A stretch of DNA of 64,000 bases, from positions 1 through 64,000 of the forward strand of contig CALKBI010000055.1 in the NCBI GenBank assembly GCA_937990185.1, in the 5' to 3' direction. The translations under genes and the position numbers were made by a program. Shown piece after piece: positions 17,604-26,748 of the stretch (the first letter of the stretch is position 1; each line of letters opens with the position of its first letter). The DNA is from an uncultured Neomegalonema sp. (lineage in GTDB: Bacteria; Pseudomonadota; Alphaproteobacteria; Rhodobacterales; Rhodobacteraceae). The notes beneath the pieces are model-generated. The model had not been told where the DNA came from. It worked only from the letters and a program-made list of their open reading frames with translations, and did no database searches.

Positions 17604-17934
17604 AAAAGTAACATTCCACAGAATTTCGACTGCGTTCCTTGCGGCAATTGGTATTTTGACATCTGCAACAGCATTTGCAGTCAATTTTGAACAAGGCCAG
17701 CGATGGTCATGTATTACCGATCAAGGCGCAAAGTCTTTTGTTGATATCCACCGCGTCGAAGGGAAGGACGTGTCATTTTCATGGGGTGTTCTTTACCCTA
17801 CCAACAATGAATTTGTGACTTTATGCGACCAAAGCGAGGCGCTTTCAGCCGACGAAATGATAGAATTCTGCCAAGTGTTAGGGGATGAATTCTCCAATGG
17901 GCACGTATTGCTACAAAGAGGATGTGAAGGGTAA
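17581..17934 (+). CDS. Small secreted protein, unknown function
   Basis: Start chosen at ATG 17581 (MDQQMLVKKVTFHRIS); ATG 17593 is equally possible, and neither has a clear ribosome-binding site. A signal peptide is evident: lysine-rich start, hydrophobic FLAAIGILTSATAFA, with cleavage likely after AFA. The mature part is about 88 residues with four cysteines, consistent with two periplasmic disulfides (WSCITDQ, VTLCDQS, EFCQVL, RGCEG). It overlaps the end of the GFA gene by 23 bases, so it is probably co-transcribed with it. No family recognised. Confidence 0.65.
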   Translation: MDQQMLVKKVTFHRISTAFLAAIGILTSATAFAVNFEQGQRWSCITDQGAKSFVDIHRVEGKDVSFSWGVLYPTNNEFVTLCDQSEALSADEMIEFCQVLGDEFSNGHVLLQRGCEG

Positions 17935-18073
17935 ATGCACCTCCTTTGTAGCGCCCGATTTCTACAGAGTTCGCTTCAGTAAACGACTTGCTAACGCCCT
18001 GACCTTTATATCACCTCCAATTATGTTTTCGCGCCATTTTAAACGGTCCGAAGCACCCTAAGTGGAGAATTGA

Positions 18074-19057
18074 ATGGCTTATCTTGTCACCGGCGTCGCT
18101 GGCTTCATCGGAATGTCTACTGCGAAAGCTTTACTTGCGCGCGGTGATCAGGTGGTCGGGATTGATAACCTCAACGATTACTATGAAGTCGCGCTTAAGC
18201 GCGAGCGCTTGGCAGAATTGAATGGTTTTGGTTCGGCTTTCACTTTCGTTGAAGGCGACCTCGCCGAGATGAGCCAAGTGAAAGCATTGTTCGATGGACA
18301 TCCATTGCGACGGGTCATTCATTTGGCCGCACAGCCGGGTGTCCGATATTCGTTAGAAAACCCGCACGCCTATATTCAATCGAATGTTGTCGGTCATCTG
18401 AACATTCTAGAAGGCGTTCGCCACTCTAAGACTGTTGAGCACCTCGCGTATGCGTCTTCGTCTTCGGTTTACGGTGCGAACGAGGAACAACCTTTTTCAG
18501 AGACAGACCGCGTTGATTTGCCCGTCTCACTTTATGCCGCGACAAAGCGCTCAGACGAATTGATGAGCCGTACTTACTCTCACCTTTATAACATTTCACA
18601 GGTCGGTTTACGCTTTTTCACCGTTTACGGTCCTTGGGGACGTCCGGATATGGCCCCATGGTTGTTCACATCTGCAATTCTGAAAGGGGAGCCGATAAAG
18701 GTCTTCAATCACGGCGAGATGAAGCGCGATTTCACTTTTATCGACGATATTGTGGCTGGCGTGATCTCGACGGCAGATATGGACCCCTTGCCGGGTGAAG
18801 GAGCCGAGCGTCACCGCGTTTATAATATCGGTAATAACAAGCCTGAAAAACTCATGGACTTTATTCAAGCGATTGAATTGGCGGCTGGCCAAGAAGCTGA
18901 AAAGATTATGCTGCCAATGCAGCCCGGTGATGTCTACGAGACATATGCGAATATTGATAAGATCCAAGCGGACCTCGGGTTTTCGCCGAGCACATCATTG
19001 TCAAAAGGCATTCCACAATTTGTGGATTGGTTTAAATGGCGGCATAAGTTGAGCTGA
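18074..19057 (+). CDS. NAD-dependent epimerase, UDP-glucuronate 4-epimerase-like
   Basis: A 327-residue extended short-chain dehydrogenase. The Rossmann motif is TGVAGFIGMSTAKALL at the N-terminus, IDNLNDYYEVALKRERL is typical of UDP-glucuronate 4-epimerases (CapI/LpsL type), and the catalytic Tyr-Lys pair lies in SLYAATKRSDELM. FFTVYGPWGRPDMAPWLFT is another subgroup mark. It would convert UDP-glucuronate to UDP-galacturonate for surface polysaccharide. No other polysaccharide genes surround it. GGAG precedes the ATG by 7 bases. Confidence 0.88.
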   Translation: MAYLVTGVAGFIGMSTAKALLARGDQVVGIDNLNDYYEVALKRERLAELNGFGSAFTFVEGDLAEMSQVKALFDGHPLRRVIHLAAQPGVRYSLENPHAYIQSNVVGHLNILEGVRHSKTVEHLAYASSSSVYGANEEQPFSETDRVDLPVSLYAATKRSDELMSRTYSHLYNISQVGLRFFTVYGPWGRPDMAPWLFTSAILKGEPIKVFNHGEMKRDFTFIDDIVAGVISTADMDPLPGEGAERHRVYNIGNNKPEKLMDFIQAIELAAGQEAEKIMLPMQPGDVYETYANIDKIQADLGFSPSTSLSKGIPQFVDWFKWRHKLS

Positions 19058-19094
19058 AGGGCTAATCCAGCCCGGTTCAAACTGAGGCGACCGC

Positions 19095-20015
19095 ATGATC
19101 CGAAAGTTTATTGCTGTAACCCTCTTCGCGTTGATTGGGGCGACGGCTTGTGCATGGACGCCCGACATTCCGAGAGAAGAGCTGGCAGCGGAATTCCTTG
19201 ATGCACCCAATGACCTCAAAGAAGTTTCCGGTGCAATCTTGCATGTCCGCGATACCGGCCCACGTGACGCAGAACCATTGATCTTAATTCATGGGTTTGG
19301 GGCGAGCCTGCACACTTGGGAAGCATGGGCAAAAGTTTTAGAGCGCGATTATCGCGTGATCCGGCTCGATTTACCTGGGGCGGGTCTTTCACCGCCTGAT
19401 CCAACCAATGATTATACCGATGCGCGTGTCATTTCATTGCTCTTGCAGCTTATGAAACAAAACGATCTCGGGTCAGCGACCCTGATTGGCAATTCTATTG
19501 GCGGGCGTATCGCGTGGAGTTTGGCAGCAAAGCATCCCGATAAGGTCACAAAACTTGTGCTGGTTGCGCCTGATGGTTTTGCCAGCCCCGGATTCCAATA
19601 TGGTGTGAAGACCGAAGCCCCGGCGATATTCCACGCCTCGAAATATTTCCTCCCTCGTTGGGCAGTCCGGCCAAACCTCGCCGCCGCTTATGCAGATACT
19701 GAAAACCTGTCGGAAGAAACGCTGGATCGATATCATAAGTTTCTACTTGCGACGGGCAATCGAGGCGCGCTGATTGAACGATTAGAGCAAACGGTGCTGA
19801 CCGATCCCGTGCCGCGCCTAAAGACGATCAATGCGCCCGTTTTGCTGCTTTGGGGAGAGAAAGACGGACTAATACCAGTATCAAATGCGCAGGACTATCT
19901 TGATGTATTGCCCAATGCCCGCTTGGTTGTCCTCCCCAATTCAGGGCATTTACCGATGGAAGAAACGCCGGAGATTTCGCTTGTGCCGGTGCTCGAGTTT
20001 CTTGAAGAGGAATAA
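19095..20015 (+). CDS. Exported alpha/beta hydrolase, possible lipoprotein
   Basis: A 306-residue alpha/beta-fold hydrolase. The first 20 residues, MIRKFIAVTLFALIGATACA, form an export signal; the cysteine at 19 in GATAC could be a weak lipobox. The catalytic triad is visible: nucleophile Ser in IGNSIGGRIAW, Asp in LLWGEKDGLIP and His in PNSGHLPMEE. The oxyanion loop is ILIHGFGASLHTWE. It follows the epimerase by 37 bases on the same strand. The substrate is unknown. Confidence 0.85.
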   Translation: MIRKFIAVTLFALIGATACAWTPDIPREELAAEFLDAPNDLKEVSGAILHVRDTGPRDAEPLILIHGFGASLHTWEAWAKVLERDYRVIRLDLPGAGLSPPDPTNDYTDARVISLLLQLMKQNDLGSATLIGNSIGGRIAWSLAAKHPDKVTKLVLVAPDGFASPGFQYGVKTEAPAIFHASKYFLPRWAVRPNLAAAYADTENLSEETLDRYHKFLLATGNRGALIERLEQTVLTDPVPRLKTINAPVLLLWGEKDGLIPVSNAQDYLDVLPNARLVVLPNSGHLPMEETPEISLVPVLEFLEEE

Positions 20016-20067
20016 TCGGGCATCGAGATAGATTGACCTGACAAGATAGCTGTAATGGATCAGCCGA

Positions 20068-20982
20068 ATGTTAGCACTAGCCCTTATTCTCGACGCGATA
20101 TTCGGTGAGCCGGATTGGTTATGGCGGCGCATTCCACATCCCGCCGTGATGATGGGCCGTGCTGTTGATTGGGTCGATCAAAAACTCAATACCGGAGAGC
20201 AGCGCACCCTTCGGGGTGTCGGTGCGGTGTTGATATTGCTCTTAATCGCATTGGCCTTTTCGCTGCCGTTATCATGGTCAGGATTTTATGGAGTCTTTGA
20301 AATTCTTGGCGCAGCCGTGCTCATTGCACAAAAAAGCCTCTCGCAACATGTGTTTGCCGTCGCTGAGGGCTTGAAGATTTCTCTGACAGAAGCACGAAAG
20401 CGCGTCTCAATGATCGTGGGGCGTGATCCAAACACGCTCGACGACAGCGGCGTTGCACGGGCGGCGATTGAAAGTGCTGCTGAGAATTGGTCCGATGGTG
20501 TGATCGCCCCTGCTTTCTGGTTCTTGGTCGCAGGATTACCCGGTATCGTGATCTATAAAATTATAAACACAGCCGATTCAATGATCGGTCATCGCAGCGA
20601 AAAGTATCGCGAATTCGGTTGGGCGGCGGCAAGGCTGGATGATGTCATGAACTTCATACCCGCAAGATTGAGTGGGCTGATCATCTGTATGATTGGCGGA
20701 CGCCGCAAAGCTATGAAGGTTATGTGGCGAGATGCTCGGAAGCATAAATCACCTAATGCGGGGTGGCCTGAAAGTGCCTTAGCTGCGACGCTCAAGATCG
20801 CTGTTGCCGGTCCGCGGGTTTATGGCGGGGTAACGACGGACGACCCTTATCTGAATGCCGATGGTCGCCACGACCTAACAGAAGTTGATATCCAGGATGC
20901 GATGGCCACGCTTTGGGTGGCTTGGGTGGTTGTTTTACTTTTCGCATTCGTCGGCTGGGTGCTGACCACCACATGGGGTTAG
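20068..20982 (+). CDS. cobD: Adenosylcobinamide-phosphate synthase CobD/CbiB
   Basis: Attaches the aminopropanol side chain to adenosylcobyrate in vitamin B12 synthesis. A membrane protein of 304 residues. Family signatures are DAIFGEPDWLWRRIPHPAVMMG at the start, KRVSMIVGRDPNTLDDSGVARA and ENWSDGVIAPAFWFL, plus NTADSMIGHRSEKYREFGWAAARLDDV. It is the only cobalamin biosynthesis gene in the window and lies 52 bases after the hydrolase gene. QueG upstream in the window is a cobalamin user, but there is no physical link. Confidence 0.95.
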   Translation: MLALALILDAIFGEPDWLWRRIPHPAVMMGRAVDWVDQKLNTGEQRTLRGVGAVLILLLIALAFSLPLSWSGFYGVFEILGAAVLIAQKSLSQHVFAVAEGLKISLTEARKRVSMIVGRDPNTLDDSGVARAAIESAAENWSDGVIAPAFWFLVAGLPGIVIYKIINTADSMIGHRSEKYREFGWAAARLDDVMNFIPARLSGLIICMIGGRRKAMKVMWRDARKHKSPNAGWPESALAATLKIAVAGPRVYGGVTTDDPYLNADGRHDLTEVDIQDAMATLWVAWVVVLLFAFVGWVLTTTWG

Positions 20983-20992
20983 GTCGCCGAGC

Positions 20993-21877
20993 TTATGCTT
21001 CGCCAGATTGTTCGTATTGCCGTTGACGTTGAGCAAAGCGTTCGCGATCCGCGTCTGAATATTCATCAATACAGGTGGGGCAGCTCACACCTTTTTTGTA
21101 GTGGGGCGATGTTTCCGCTTCCGGTGATACAGGGCGACCACACGCGGCACAGGCAGAATGGATGCCTTGCTTCAATCCGTGCGCGACAGAGACACGTTTA
21201 TCAAAAACATAGCATTCGCCGTTCCACCGACTCTGATCTTCCGGCACGGTTTCGAGGTATTTTAGGATACCGCCTTTTAGGTGGTGAACGCCTTCAACCC
21301 CTTCATCAATCAACCAACTCGTTGCTTTTTCGCAGCGGATACCGCCCGTGCAAAACATCGCAATTTTTTTACCTTCGAACTTATCGGCATTCTCGCGCCA
21401 CCAATCAGGAAATTCTCGGAAGGTTTCTGTTTGTGGATCGACGGCCCCATTAAAGCTGCCGATCATTGTCTCGTAGGTATTTCGGGTGTCAATAACAGCA
21501 ACGTCATCCCGCGCAATCAGGTCATTCCAATCTTCGGGATCAACATAAGTTCCAACCCGTGCTTGAGGGTTTGTATTAGGCTGTCCCATTGTGACGATTT
21601 CGGCCTTAAGGCGTACTTTCATGCGACGAAAAGGCATCTCTGCCGCTTCTGAGCGTTTCCATTCCAGCGTTTCGCAACCCGGAAGTTGACGCAAATAAGC
21701 AATAACTTTTGTAATGCTTTCGCCCGTTCCGGCAATCGTTCCGTTGATGCCTTCGCTTGCGAGTAAAAGCGTCCCTCGCACACCCTCCGCCTCGCACAGC
21801 GCGAGCAACGGTGGACGCAATGCAGACGGGTCAGCAAAATGGGTGAAATGATAAAGGGCGGCAACAGTAAGGGTCAT
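20993..21877 (-). CDS. trhO: tRNA uridine(34) hydroxylase TrhO (YceA-type rhodanese)
   Basis: Hydroxylates U34 in certain tRNAs in an oxygen-dependent way on the route to 5-methoxy or 5-carboxymethoxyuridine. The 294-residue protein has the N-terminal acylphosphatase-like part (VRGTLLLASEGINGTIAGT), the rhodanese domain with catalytic cysteine in AMFCTGGIRCEKATSWL, and the C-terminal cysteine-rich tail (SACAACGRPVSPE, GVSCPTC) that probably binds zinc. Its end lies 11 bases from the convergent cobD gene. Confidence 0.93.
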   Translation of the reverse strand: MTLTVAALYHFTHFADPSALRPPLLALCEAEGVRGTLLLASEGINGTIAGTGESITKVIAYLRQLPGCETLEWKRSEAAEMPFRRMKVRLKAEIVTMGQPNTNPQARVGTYVDPEDWNDLIARDDVAVIDTRNTYETMIGSFNGAVDPQTETFREFPDWWRENADKFEGKKIAMFCTGGIRCEKATSWLIDEGVEGVHHLKGGILKYLETVPEDQSRWNGECYVFDKRVSVAHGLKQGIHSACAACGRPVSPEAETSPHYKKGVSCPTCIDEYSDADRERFAQRQRQYEQSGEA

Positions 21878-21908
21878 TACTGTTCTTTATCCGCCCTGCC
21901 CGTTTGCC

Positions 21909-22763
21909 TCAAGTCGCATAAGCCTCACGAACGTAACGGCCAAATTCACGGCCCAAATCTTCATTTGCTGTATTCTCGGCAATGTACAGGTTGATCGAAA
22001 AATCCGGTAATGGCGGGAGCTTTCCGTTATGGGCAATCGGTTCGAGGCGATCATCATATGATCCTTCTAAGAGCGCCATAATCGACAGATCAGCAGCCGA
22101 TGCCATTGTCGCCCCCAGATCGGTCTCGGTATCAACGCTTGTGCGCCATTCGATGCCATGCTCATCGAGTGCAGCTTGAGCCACTGGACGGAAAGCACAA
22201 TGCTTTGCACTGGCAAAAGAGAGCGGATCACGCATCCATGCCTTACCGCCCGGCGCACCGCACCAAACCAAAGGCTGCACCGCAAGGCATTCGGCATCAG
22301 GGTTGGCCTCGGCCTCAGTCGTAAGGATTACGTCCAGCTTTCCAGCATTCAACTCATCAAGAAGTTTGGTCGAATATGAACAGACAAAATTCACACGGAC
22401 ACGAGGGAAATCCTGGTCGAACCGGCTGAGAATTTCAGGCCCGTGAGGATAAATAAGATCACAAGGGATACCGAACGCGACCGTACCCTCAAATTGTGGC
22501 GCAATCATTCGGTCGACAGCTTCATCATTGAGCGCGATCATTTTTCGCGCATATTCCAAAAGCTGTTCGCCTTCGTTTGTCAGGGAAACCCCTCGACCAG
22601 CGCGGTCGAGCAGCGTGGTATCGAGGCTTTGTTCCAGACGTTTGAGCTGCATCGACACTGCGGATTGGGTCAGGTTCAGACGCGAAGCGGCGCGTGTGAC
22701 ACCACCCGCATCCACAACGGCAGTGAAACTACGCATGGTTCCGACATCCAGATTACGGCGCAT
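21909..22763 (-). CDS. LysR-family transcriptional regulator
   Basis: I prefer the start at ATG 22763 (MRRNLDVGTMRSFTAV), because GGGGAG lies just upstream of it; the track's longer form begins at 22778. The HTH is at residues 5-65 (AGGVTRAASRLNLTQSAVSMQLKRLEQSL). The remainder is a periplasmic-binding-type effector domain. It is divergent from the DUF1127 gene. In Brucella and Agrobacterium the LysR protein VtlR controls small DUF1127 genes, so the pair may be of that kind. A dyad sits in the shared gap. Confidence 0.9.
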   Translation of the reverse strand: MRRNLDVGTMRSFTAVVDAGGVTRAASRLNLTQSAVSMQLKRLEQSLDTTLLDRAGRGVSLTNEGEQLLEYARKMIALNDEAVDRMIAPQFEGTVAFGIPCDLIYPHGPEILSRFDQDFPRVRVNFVCSYSTKLLDELNAGKLDVILTTEAEANPDAECLAVQPLVWCGAPGGKAWMRDPLSFASAKHCAFRPVAQAALDEHGIEWRTSVDTETDLGATMASAADLSIMALLEGSYDDRLEPIAHNGKLPPLPDFSINLYIAENTANEDLGREFGRYVREAYAT

Positions 22764-22785
22764 GGCACTCCCCATCACTAGAAAC

Positions 22786-22798
22786 GATGAATTTCATC
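22786..22798. promoter_or_regulatory. Candidate LysR operator, perfect 13-base dyad
   Basis: GATGAA-T-TTCATC is a perfect inverted repeat lying 23 bases before the LysR start codon and about 100 bases before the DUF1127 start. It contains the T-rich/A-rich arms usual for LysR boxes. A related partial site follows (CATTCATTCG). Confidence 0.5.
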
Positions 22799-22897
22799 AC
22801 ATTCATTCGTTTTACTGATGTCACCATGTCTGCGATGACTCATTCCGTCAACCAATGGTTAGACCGCTATCCATCAATAATTGTGAAGGAATGTATC

Positions 22898-23110
22898 ATG
22901 GCACGATCTATCCAATCGCCTTCCCATCATTGGGTACAGTCAGCTCTCGCTGCCCCATTGCGCGCCGTTTTCGAGTGGTATCAGGTTTCACAAGAACGAG
23001 CAGCCTTGCGCGATTTGCCATCGCATCGGCTTTCGGACATCGGATTAACTAAACGGGAAGTAGAATGGGAGCTAAATCAACCATTCTGGAAGGCGACCCG
23101 CGACATTTAA
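22898..23110 (+). CDS. DUF1127-family small protein
   Basis: The track's ORF is too long; ATG 22898 has GAAGGA about 7 bases upstream and gives 70 residues (MARSIQSPSHHWVQ). The C-terminal half is a classic DUF1127 motif: RAALRDLPSHRLSDIGLTKR followed by EVEWELNQPFW. Members are short arginine-rich proteins that can bind RNA and affect sRNA and phosphate or stress metabolism in alphaproteobacteria. It is divergent from a LysR gene and 64 bases upstream of the photolyase operon. Confidence 0.88.
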   Translation: MARSIQSPSHHWVQSALAAPLRAVFEWYQVSQERAALRDLPSHRLSDIGLTKREVEWELNQPFWKATRDI

Positions 23111-23174
23111 AGGACTCGCAATCCCTTATTAACGTTCTAAGTTTCCCTCTGCCGACGTTGAGGGAAGCTATTTT

Positions 23175-24581
23175 GTGATTACGACGCTTTATTGGATTCG
23201 AAAAGACTTCAGATTTTCGGATAATTCCGCGCTGTTAACAGCGATCAACGGTGACGGACCTGTAATTCCCGTATGCATCTTAGACGAGGTTGTTGAAGCC
23301 TATGGCGCTGCTCCCAAATGGCGCTGGAGCGAAGGCGTAAGACAGTTTTCCGGCATGCTAGAAGGCATCGGGTCAAAACTCGTCCTGAGACGCGGTGATG
23401 CGCTACAAACAATGCGCGCGCTTATCAAGGAAACGGGAGCGAGTCGCGTGGTTTGGGGGCGGCAATATGATCGAGCCGCCAAAGCGCGCGATACTGAGGT
23501 GAAAGCGGCATTAAAAAACGATTCAGTTGATGCAATATCCGTTCGCAATCATCTTTTGTTCGAGCCTTGGGATATTGAAACAAAGACGGGTGGGCCTTAT
23601 CGCGTCTACACACCATTCAAAAATGCCTGCCTCGCACGCGATATACACGACGCGGATATGCCTGCGCCTACACAGATCCCCTCTCCCAATTCATGGCCAA
23701 AATCAGATGAATTAAGCGATTGGAATTTAAGCGCTGCAATGAATCGCGGGGCAGAGATTGTCGCAAATTATTCTGCGATTGGCGAACAAGCGGCTCTTAA
23801 ACGGCTCGATACGTTTTGCGCAAAGGTCTCTGATTACGTCACGGCCCGCGATGTTCCGTCGGTTGTGGGAACGTCTCGGCTGTCCGAAAATCTCGCATGG
23901 GGTGAAATATCGCCGCTGACGATATGGAAGGCGATCACGGCTTGCACCGAAGGGCAAAGCAAAGGTGCGCAGGTCTATCTCTCGGAAATACTATGGCGCG
24001 AGTTCGCTTACCATTTGATGCATCATTACCCTGACATTATCGACTCGAATTGGAGGGATGAATGGGATGCCTTCCCGTGGCGTAGCGACAATGATGACGC
24101 CGAACATTGGCGGCGGGGTATGACAGGAATACCGTTTGTCGATGCCGCCATGCGAGAGCTTTATACAACAGGCACAATGCATAATCGTTTAAGGATGCTG
24201 ACCGCCAGTCTGTTGACCAAACACCTCATGACGCATTGGCGTGTCGGCGAGCAATGGTTCTCTGAGTGCCTAACCGACTGGGACCCGGCATCCAATGCGA
24301 TGGGATGGCAATGGGCCGCAGGTTCTGGCCCTGACGCTTCTCCGTTCTTTCGAATTTTCAATCCAGAAACACAAATGAATAAATTCGATCCAAAGAATGA
24401 TTATGTTTCGAATTGGATTGCAGAAATGTCGGAGCAAACGTCACAAGATGCTCAAAATTTTTATGCGGCCATTCCGCGTGGCTGGAAAATGAACCCAGAC
24501 CAAAATTATCCAGAAGCGCTTGTTGATCTAAAAGCAGGCCGCGAGCGCGCCCTCGCAGCCTATAAGGATATGCGGTCATGA
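23175..24581 (+). CDS. phr: Deoxyribodipyrimidine photo-lyase (class I)
   Basis: Light-driven repair of cyclobutane pyrimidine dimers using FADH and an antenna cofactor. The 468-residue length is usual. The N-terminal antenna-binding domain starts TLYWIRKDFRFSDNSALLTA. The C-terminal FAD-binding domain shows ILWREFAYHLMHHYPDI, PFVDAAMRELYTTGTMHNRL, RMLTASLLTKHLMTHWRVGE and DWDPASNAMGWQWAAGSGPD. The GTG start at 23175 has GAGGGAAG 7 bases upstream. It overlaps the next gene by four bases (ATGA) and heads a four-gene run. Confidence 0.95.
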   Translation: MITTLYWIRKDFRFSDNSALLTAINGDGPVIPVCILDEVVEAYGAAPKWRWSEGVRQFSGMLEGIGSKLVLRRGDALQTMRALIKETGASRVVWGRQYDRAAKARDTEVKAALKNDSVDAISVRNHLLFEPWDIETKTGGPYRVYTPFKNACLARDIHDADMPAPTQIPSPNSWPKSDELSDWNLSAAMNRGAEIVANYSAIGEQAALKRLDTFCAKVSDYVTARDVPSVVGTSRLSENLAWGEISPLTIWKAITACTEGQSKGAQVYLSEILWREFAYHLMHHYPDIIDSNWRDEWDAFPWRSDNDDAEHWRRGMTGIPFVDAAMRELYTTGTMHNRLRMLTASLLTKHLMTHWRVGEQWFSECLTDWDPASNAMGWQWAAGSGPDASPFFRIFNPETQMNKFDPKNDYVSNWIAEMSEQTSQDAQNFYAAIPRGWKMNPDQNYPEALVDLKAGRERALAAYKDMRS

Positions 24582-25891
24582 AAATTGCGATTATTGGCGC
24601 TGGAATATCCGGCATCGGCGCGGCCCTTGCGCTTAAAGACGATCACGACGTAACCGTTTTCGAGAAACAATCGCGGGCGGGCGGTCATGCTAATACAGCC
24701 GTCATTCAATATCCTCTCGATAATGGGCAATCCAAAGACATCGCTGTTGATACCGGCTTTATCGTCTATAATCGCAAGACATATCCAAACCTCTGCGGTT
24801 TGTTCGATCACCTTTCGGTGGAAACCGAATGGTCAGATATGTCCTTGGGATTTTCGATTGATAGCGCGAAAATTGAATGGGCTTGCGACAATATCAACAA
24901 GGTATTCGCACAGCGCCGGAATCTTCTCCGCCCATCTTTTATTCGAATGGCCCGGCAAGTTTTGAAATTCAATGATGAAGCCCTGAACGAATTAAACAAA
25001 GGCACTGATGACGATATTAGCATCGGTGATTGGTTGGATGCGCGTGGATATACTGAAGAGTTCAAGCGCTGGTATTTATACCCGATGGCTGGAGCGATTT
25101 GGTCAACCCGTAGCGCCGCGATTGCGGATTTTTCCGCTCGTGCTTTGTTCGGATTCTATGAAAATCACGAACTGTTCGCGGGCCTGGGCGGTGCGGTACA
25201 GTGGCGAACTGTAACTGGTGGATCACAGCAATACGTCAACAAAGCAATGACCGCGCTGGGTGATCGTGTTGTGCTGGGCACTCAAATCGCCTCGGTTGAA
25301 GGCGGCGGACGTGTGACATTCGTTGACGGTTCTGAACAAGTTTTCGATCAAGTAATACTCGCGACGCACTCTGATGAAGCACTGGCACTACGCAGAGATG
25401 CTGATGAAGAAACCCGCAATTTGCTTTCGGCAATTCGTTACGCGCCCAACCGCGCTTTCCTTCATCGGGATGCGTCATTGATGCCGCGAAACAAACTTAC
25501 ATGGTCTAGCTGGAACGCTCTGACCGGAGGAGACTCAGAAAGCAAAGGGGCAAGCCTTACTTATTGGATGAACCGATTGCAAAATATCGACAGAGCGACA
25601 CCATTATTCGTGACGTTGAATCCTGTTCGTGAGCCTGATCCTGAACTGACTTTCCTATCTGTCGATTATGCTCACCCTCAATATGATGCCGACGCTTTTG
25701 CTGCTCAGGAATCGTTTGATGCTGTGCAGGGGCGTGGGAATATCTGGTATGCAGGCGCATGGCTCGGGTACGGGTTCCATGAAGACGGATTGCGCGCCGG
25801 TGTAAGGGTTGCCAATGCATTAGGGGCACGACCAACATGGGTCAAAGATGTAGGCGCACCTTTCGCCGGCGCTAAGTTGGCGGCAGAGTGA
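24578..25891 (+). CDS. FAD-dependent oxidoreductase (amine-oxidase/desaturase-like) of the Cfa cluster
   Basis: A 437-residue flavoprotein. The dinucleotide motif is IAIIGAGISGIGAALAL at the N-terminus, followed by EKQSRAGGHANT. Further marks are VDTGFIVYNRKTYPNL and a C-terminal NIWYAGAWLGYGFHEDGLRAG that closes the FAD site. Homologues sit next to DUF1365 and Cfa-like genes across bacteria. In Rhodobacter sphaeroides such genes belong to the sigma-E/ChrR response to singlet oxygen, and enzymes from that group have been linked to furan fatty acid formation. It overlaps phr (ATGA) and the DUF1365 gene (GTGA). Confidence 0.88.
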   Translation: MKIAIIGAGISGIGAALALKDDHDVTVFEKQSRAGGHANTAVIQYPLDNGQSKDIAVDTGFIVYNRKTYPNLCGLFDHLSVETEWSDMSLGFSIDSAKIEWACDNINKVFAQRRNLLRPSFIRMARQVLKFNDEALNELNKGTDDDISIGDWLDARGYTEEFKRWYLYPMAGAIWSTRSAAIADFSARALFGFYENHELFAGLGGAVQWRTVTGGSQQYVNKAMTALGDRVVLGTQIASVEGGGRVTFVDGSEQVFDQVILATHSDEALALRRDADEETRNLLSAIRYAPNRAFLHRDASLMPRNKLTWSSWNALTGGDSESKGASLTYWMNRLQNIDRATPLFVTLNPVREPDPELTFLSVDYAHPQYDADAFAAQESFDAVQGRGNIWYAGAWLGYGFHEDGLRAGVRVANALGARPTWVKDVGAPFAGAKLAAE

Positions 25892-26748
25892 GTAAGACAG
25901 TCGGCATAGAACAACACCCGGTTTTGTCACCGGCGCTTTTCCGTGCGCGCGTGATGCATCTTCGAATTCTTCCAAAACGTGAGAGAAAGCATCAATTCAG
26001 GTATTCAGTTTTTCGGCTTTGGATAGATATTGATACCATAAGCGAGACACTTCGGCAGTTTTGGGCGGTAGGTCACAACAGTTTCAATTTTTATGGATTC
26101 TATGAGCGCGATCATGGAGCGCGCGACGGCTCTAATCTGCGTCCATGGGTCGAGACATTGCTTGCACGAGAAGGCGTGGAAACGCCTGAGACGATTATGC
26201 TCTACTGCTTCCCACGCATGCTTGGATACGAGTTCAATCCATTGGCTATGTATTGTGCGTATGATGCGGCTGGTGTGATGACTGGCGTTGTCTATCAAGT
26301 GCGAAATACTGACGGTGATCTCAGTCCCTATGTCGTGAATCTCTTGCGTGACGGGTCGAGACATCACGCTGATAAGGACTTCTATGTCTCTCCCTTCATT
26401 GATGGCGATCAACGCTATGCCTTCACTTTGACTACGGCGCTCAATCGATTGAGCTTAAAAATTCGCGTCGATGGTCGCGATGGCCTGACAATGATTGCCA
26501 GTGAGAATGCTGAAGCTGGCGCATTGAGCAATCGGGCGCTTTTGTCTCTGCTACTGCTGCAGCCATTTATGACGTTAAAGATCACAGCAGGCATCTATTT
26601 TGAAGCAGTTCGGTTGCGCTTAAAGGGCGCAAAATTCTACAAACACCCCGGCAATCATGGCCGTTACTCTCATCAAGGTAACGGTCATAATACCAACAGC
26701 GCAGAAACCCTTTCCGCGCGCTGCAATGAAGTTCGAGAAACATTATGA
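25888..26748 (+). CDS. DUF1365-family protein
   Basis: A 286-residue protein with the family marks LSPALFRARVMHLRILPKRERKHQFRY shortened here to the start, NFYGFYERDHGARDGSNLRPW, then LYCFPRMLGYEFNPLAMYCA and VYQVRNTDGDLSPYVV. DUF1365 proteins have no established chemistry but are almost always coupled to a Cfa-type methyltransferase and an FAD oxidoreductase, so a step in fatty acyl modification is likely. GTG start overlaps the previous stop, and its own stop overlaps the cfa start. Confidence 0.9.
   Translation: MSKTVGIEQHPVLSPALFRARVMHLRILPKRERKHQFRYSVFRLWIDIDTISETLRQFWAVGHNSFNFYGFYERDHGARDGSNLRPWVETLLAREGVETPETIMLYCFPRMLGYEFNPLAMYCAYDAAGVMTGVVYQVRNTDGDLSPYVVNLLRDGSRHHADKDFYVSPFIDGDQRYAFTLTTALNRLSLKIRVDGRDGLTMIASENAEAGALSNRALLSLLLLQPFMTLKITAGIYFEAVRLRLKGAKFYKHPGNHGRYSHQGNGHNTNSAETLSARCNEVRETL

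Noticed and set aside
20068-20982. A larger cobalamin biosynthesis locus
   Set aside because: cobD is the only B12 gene found; flanking genes are a hydrolase and trhO.
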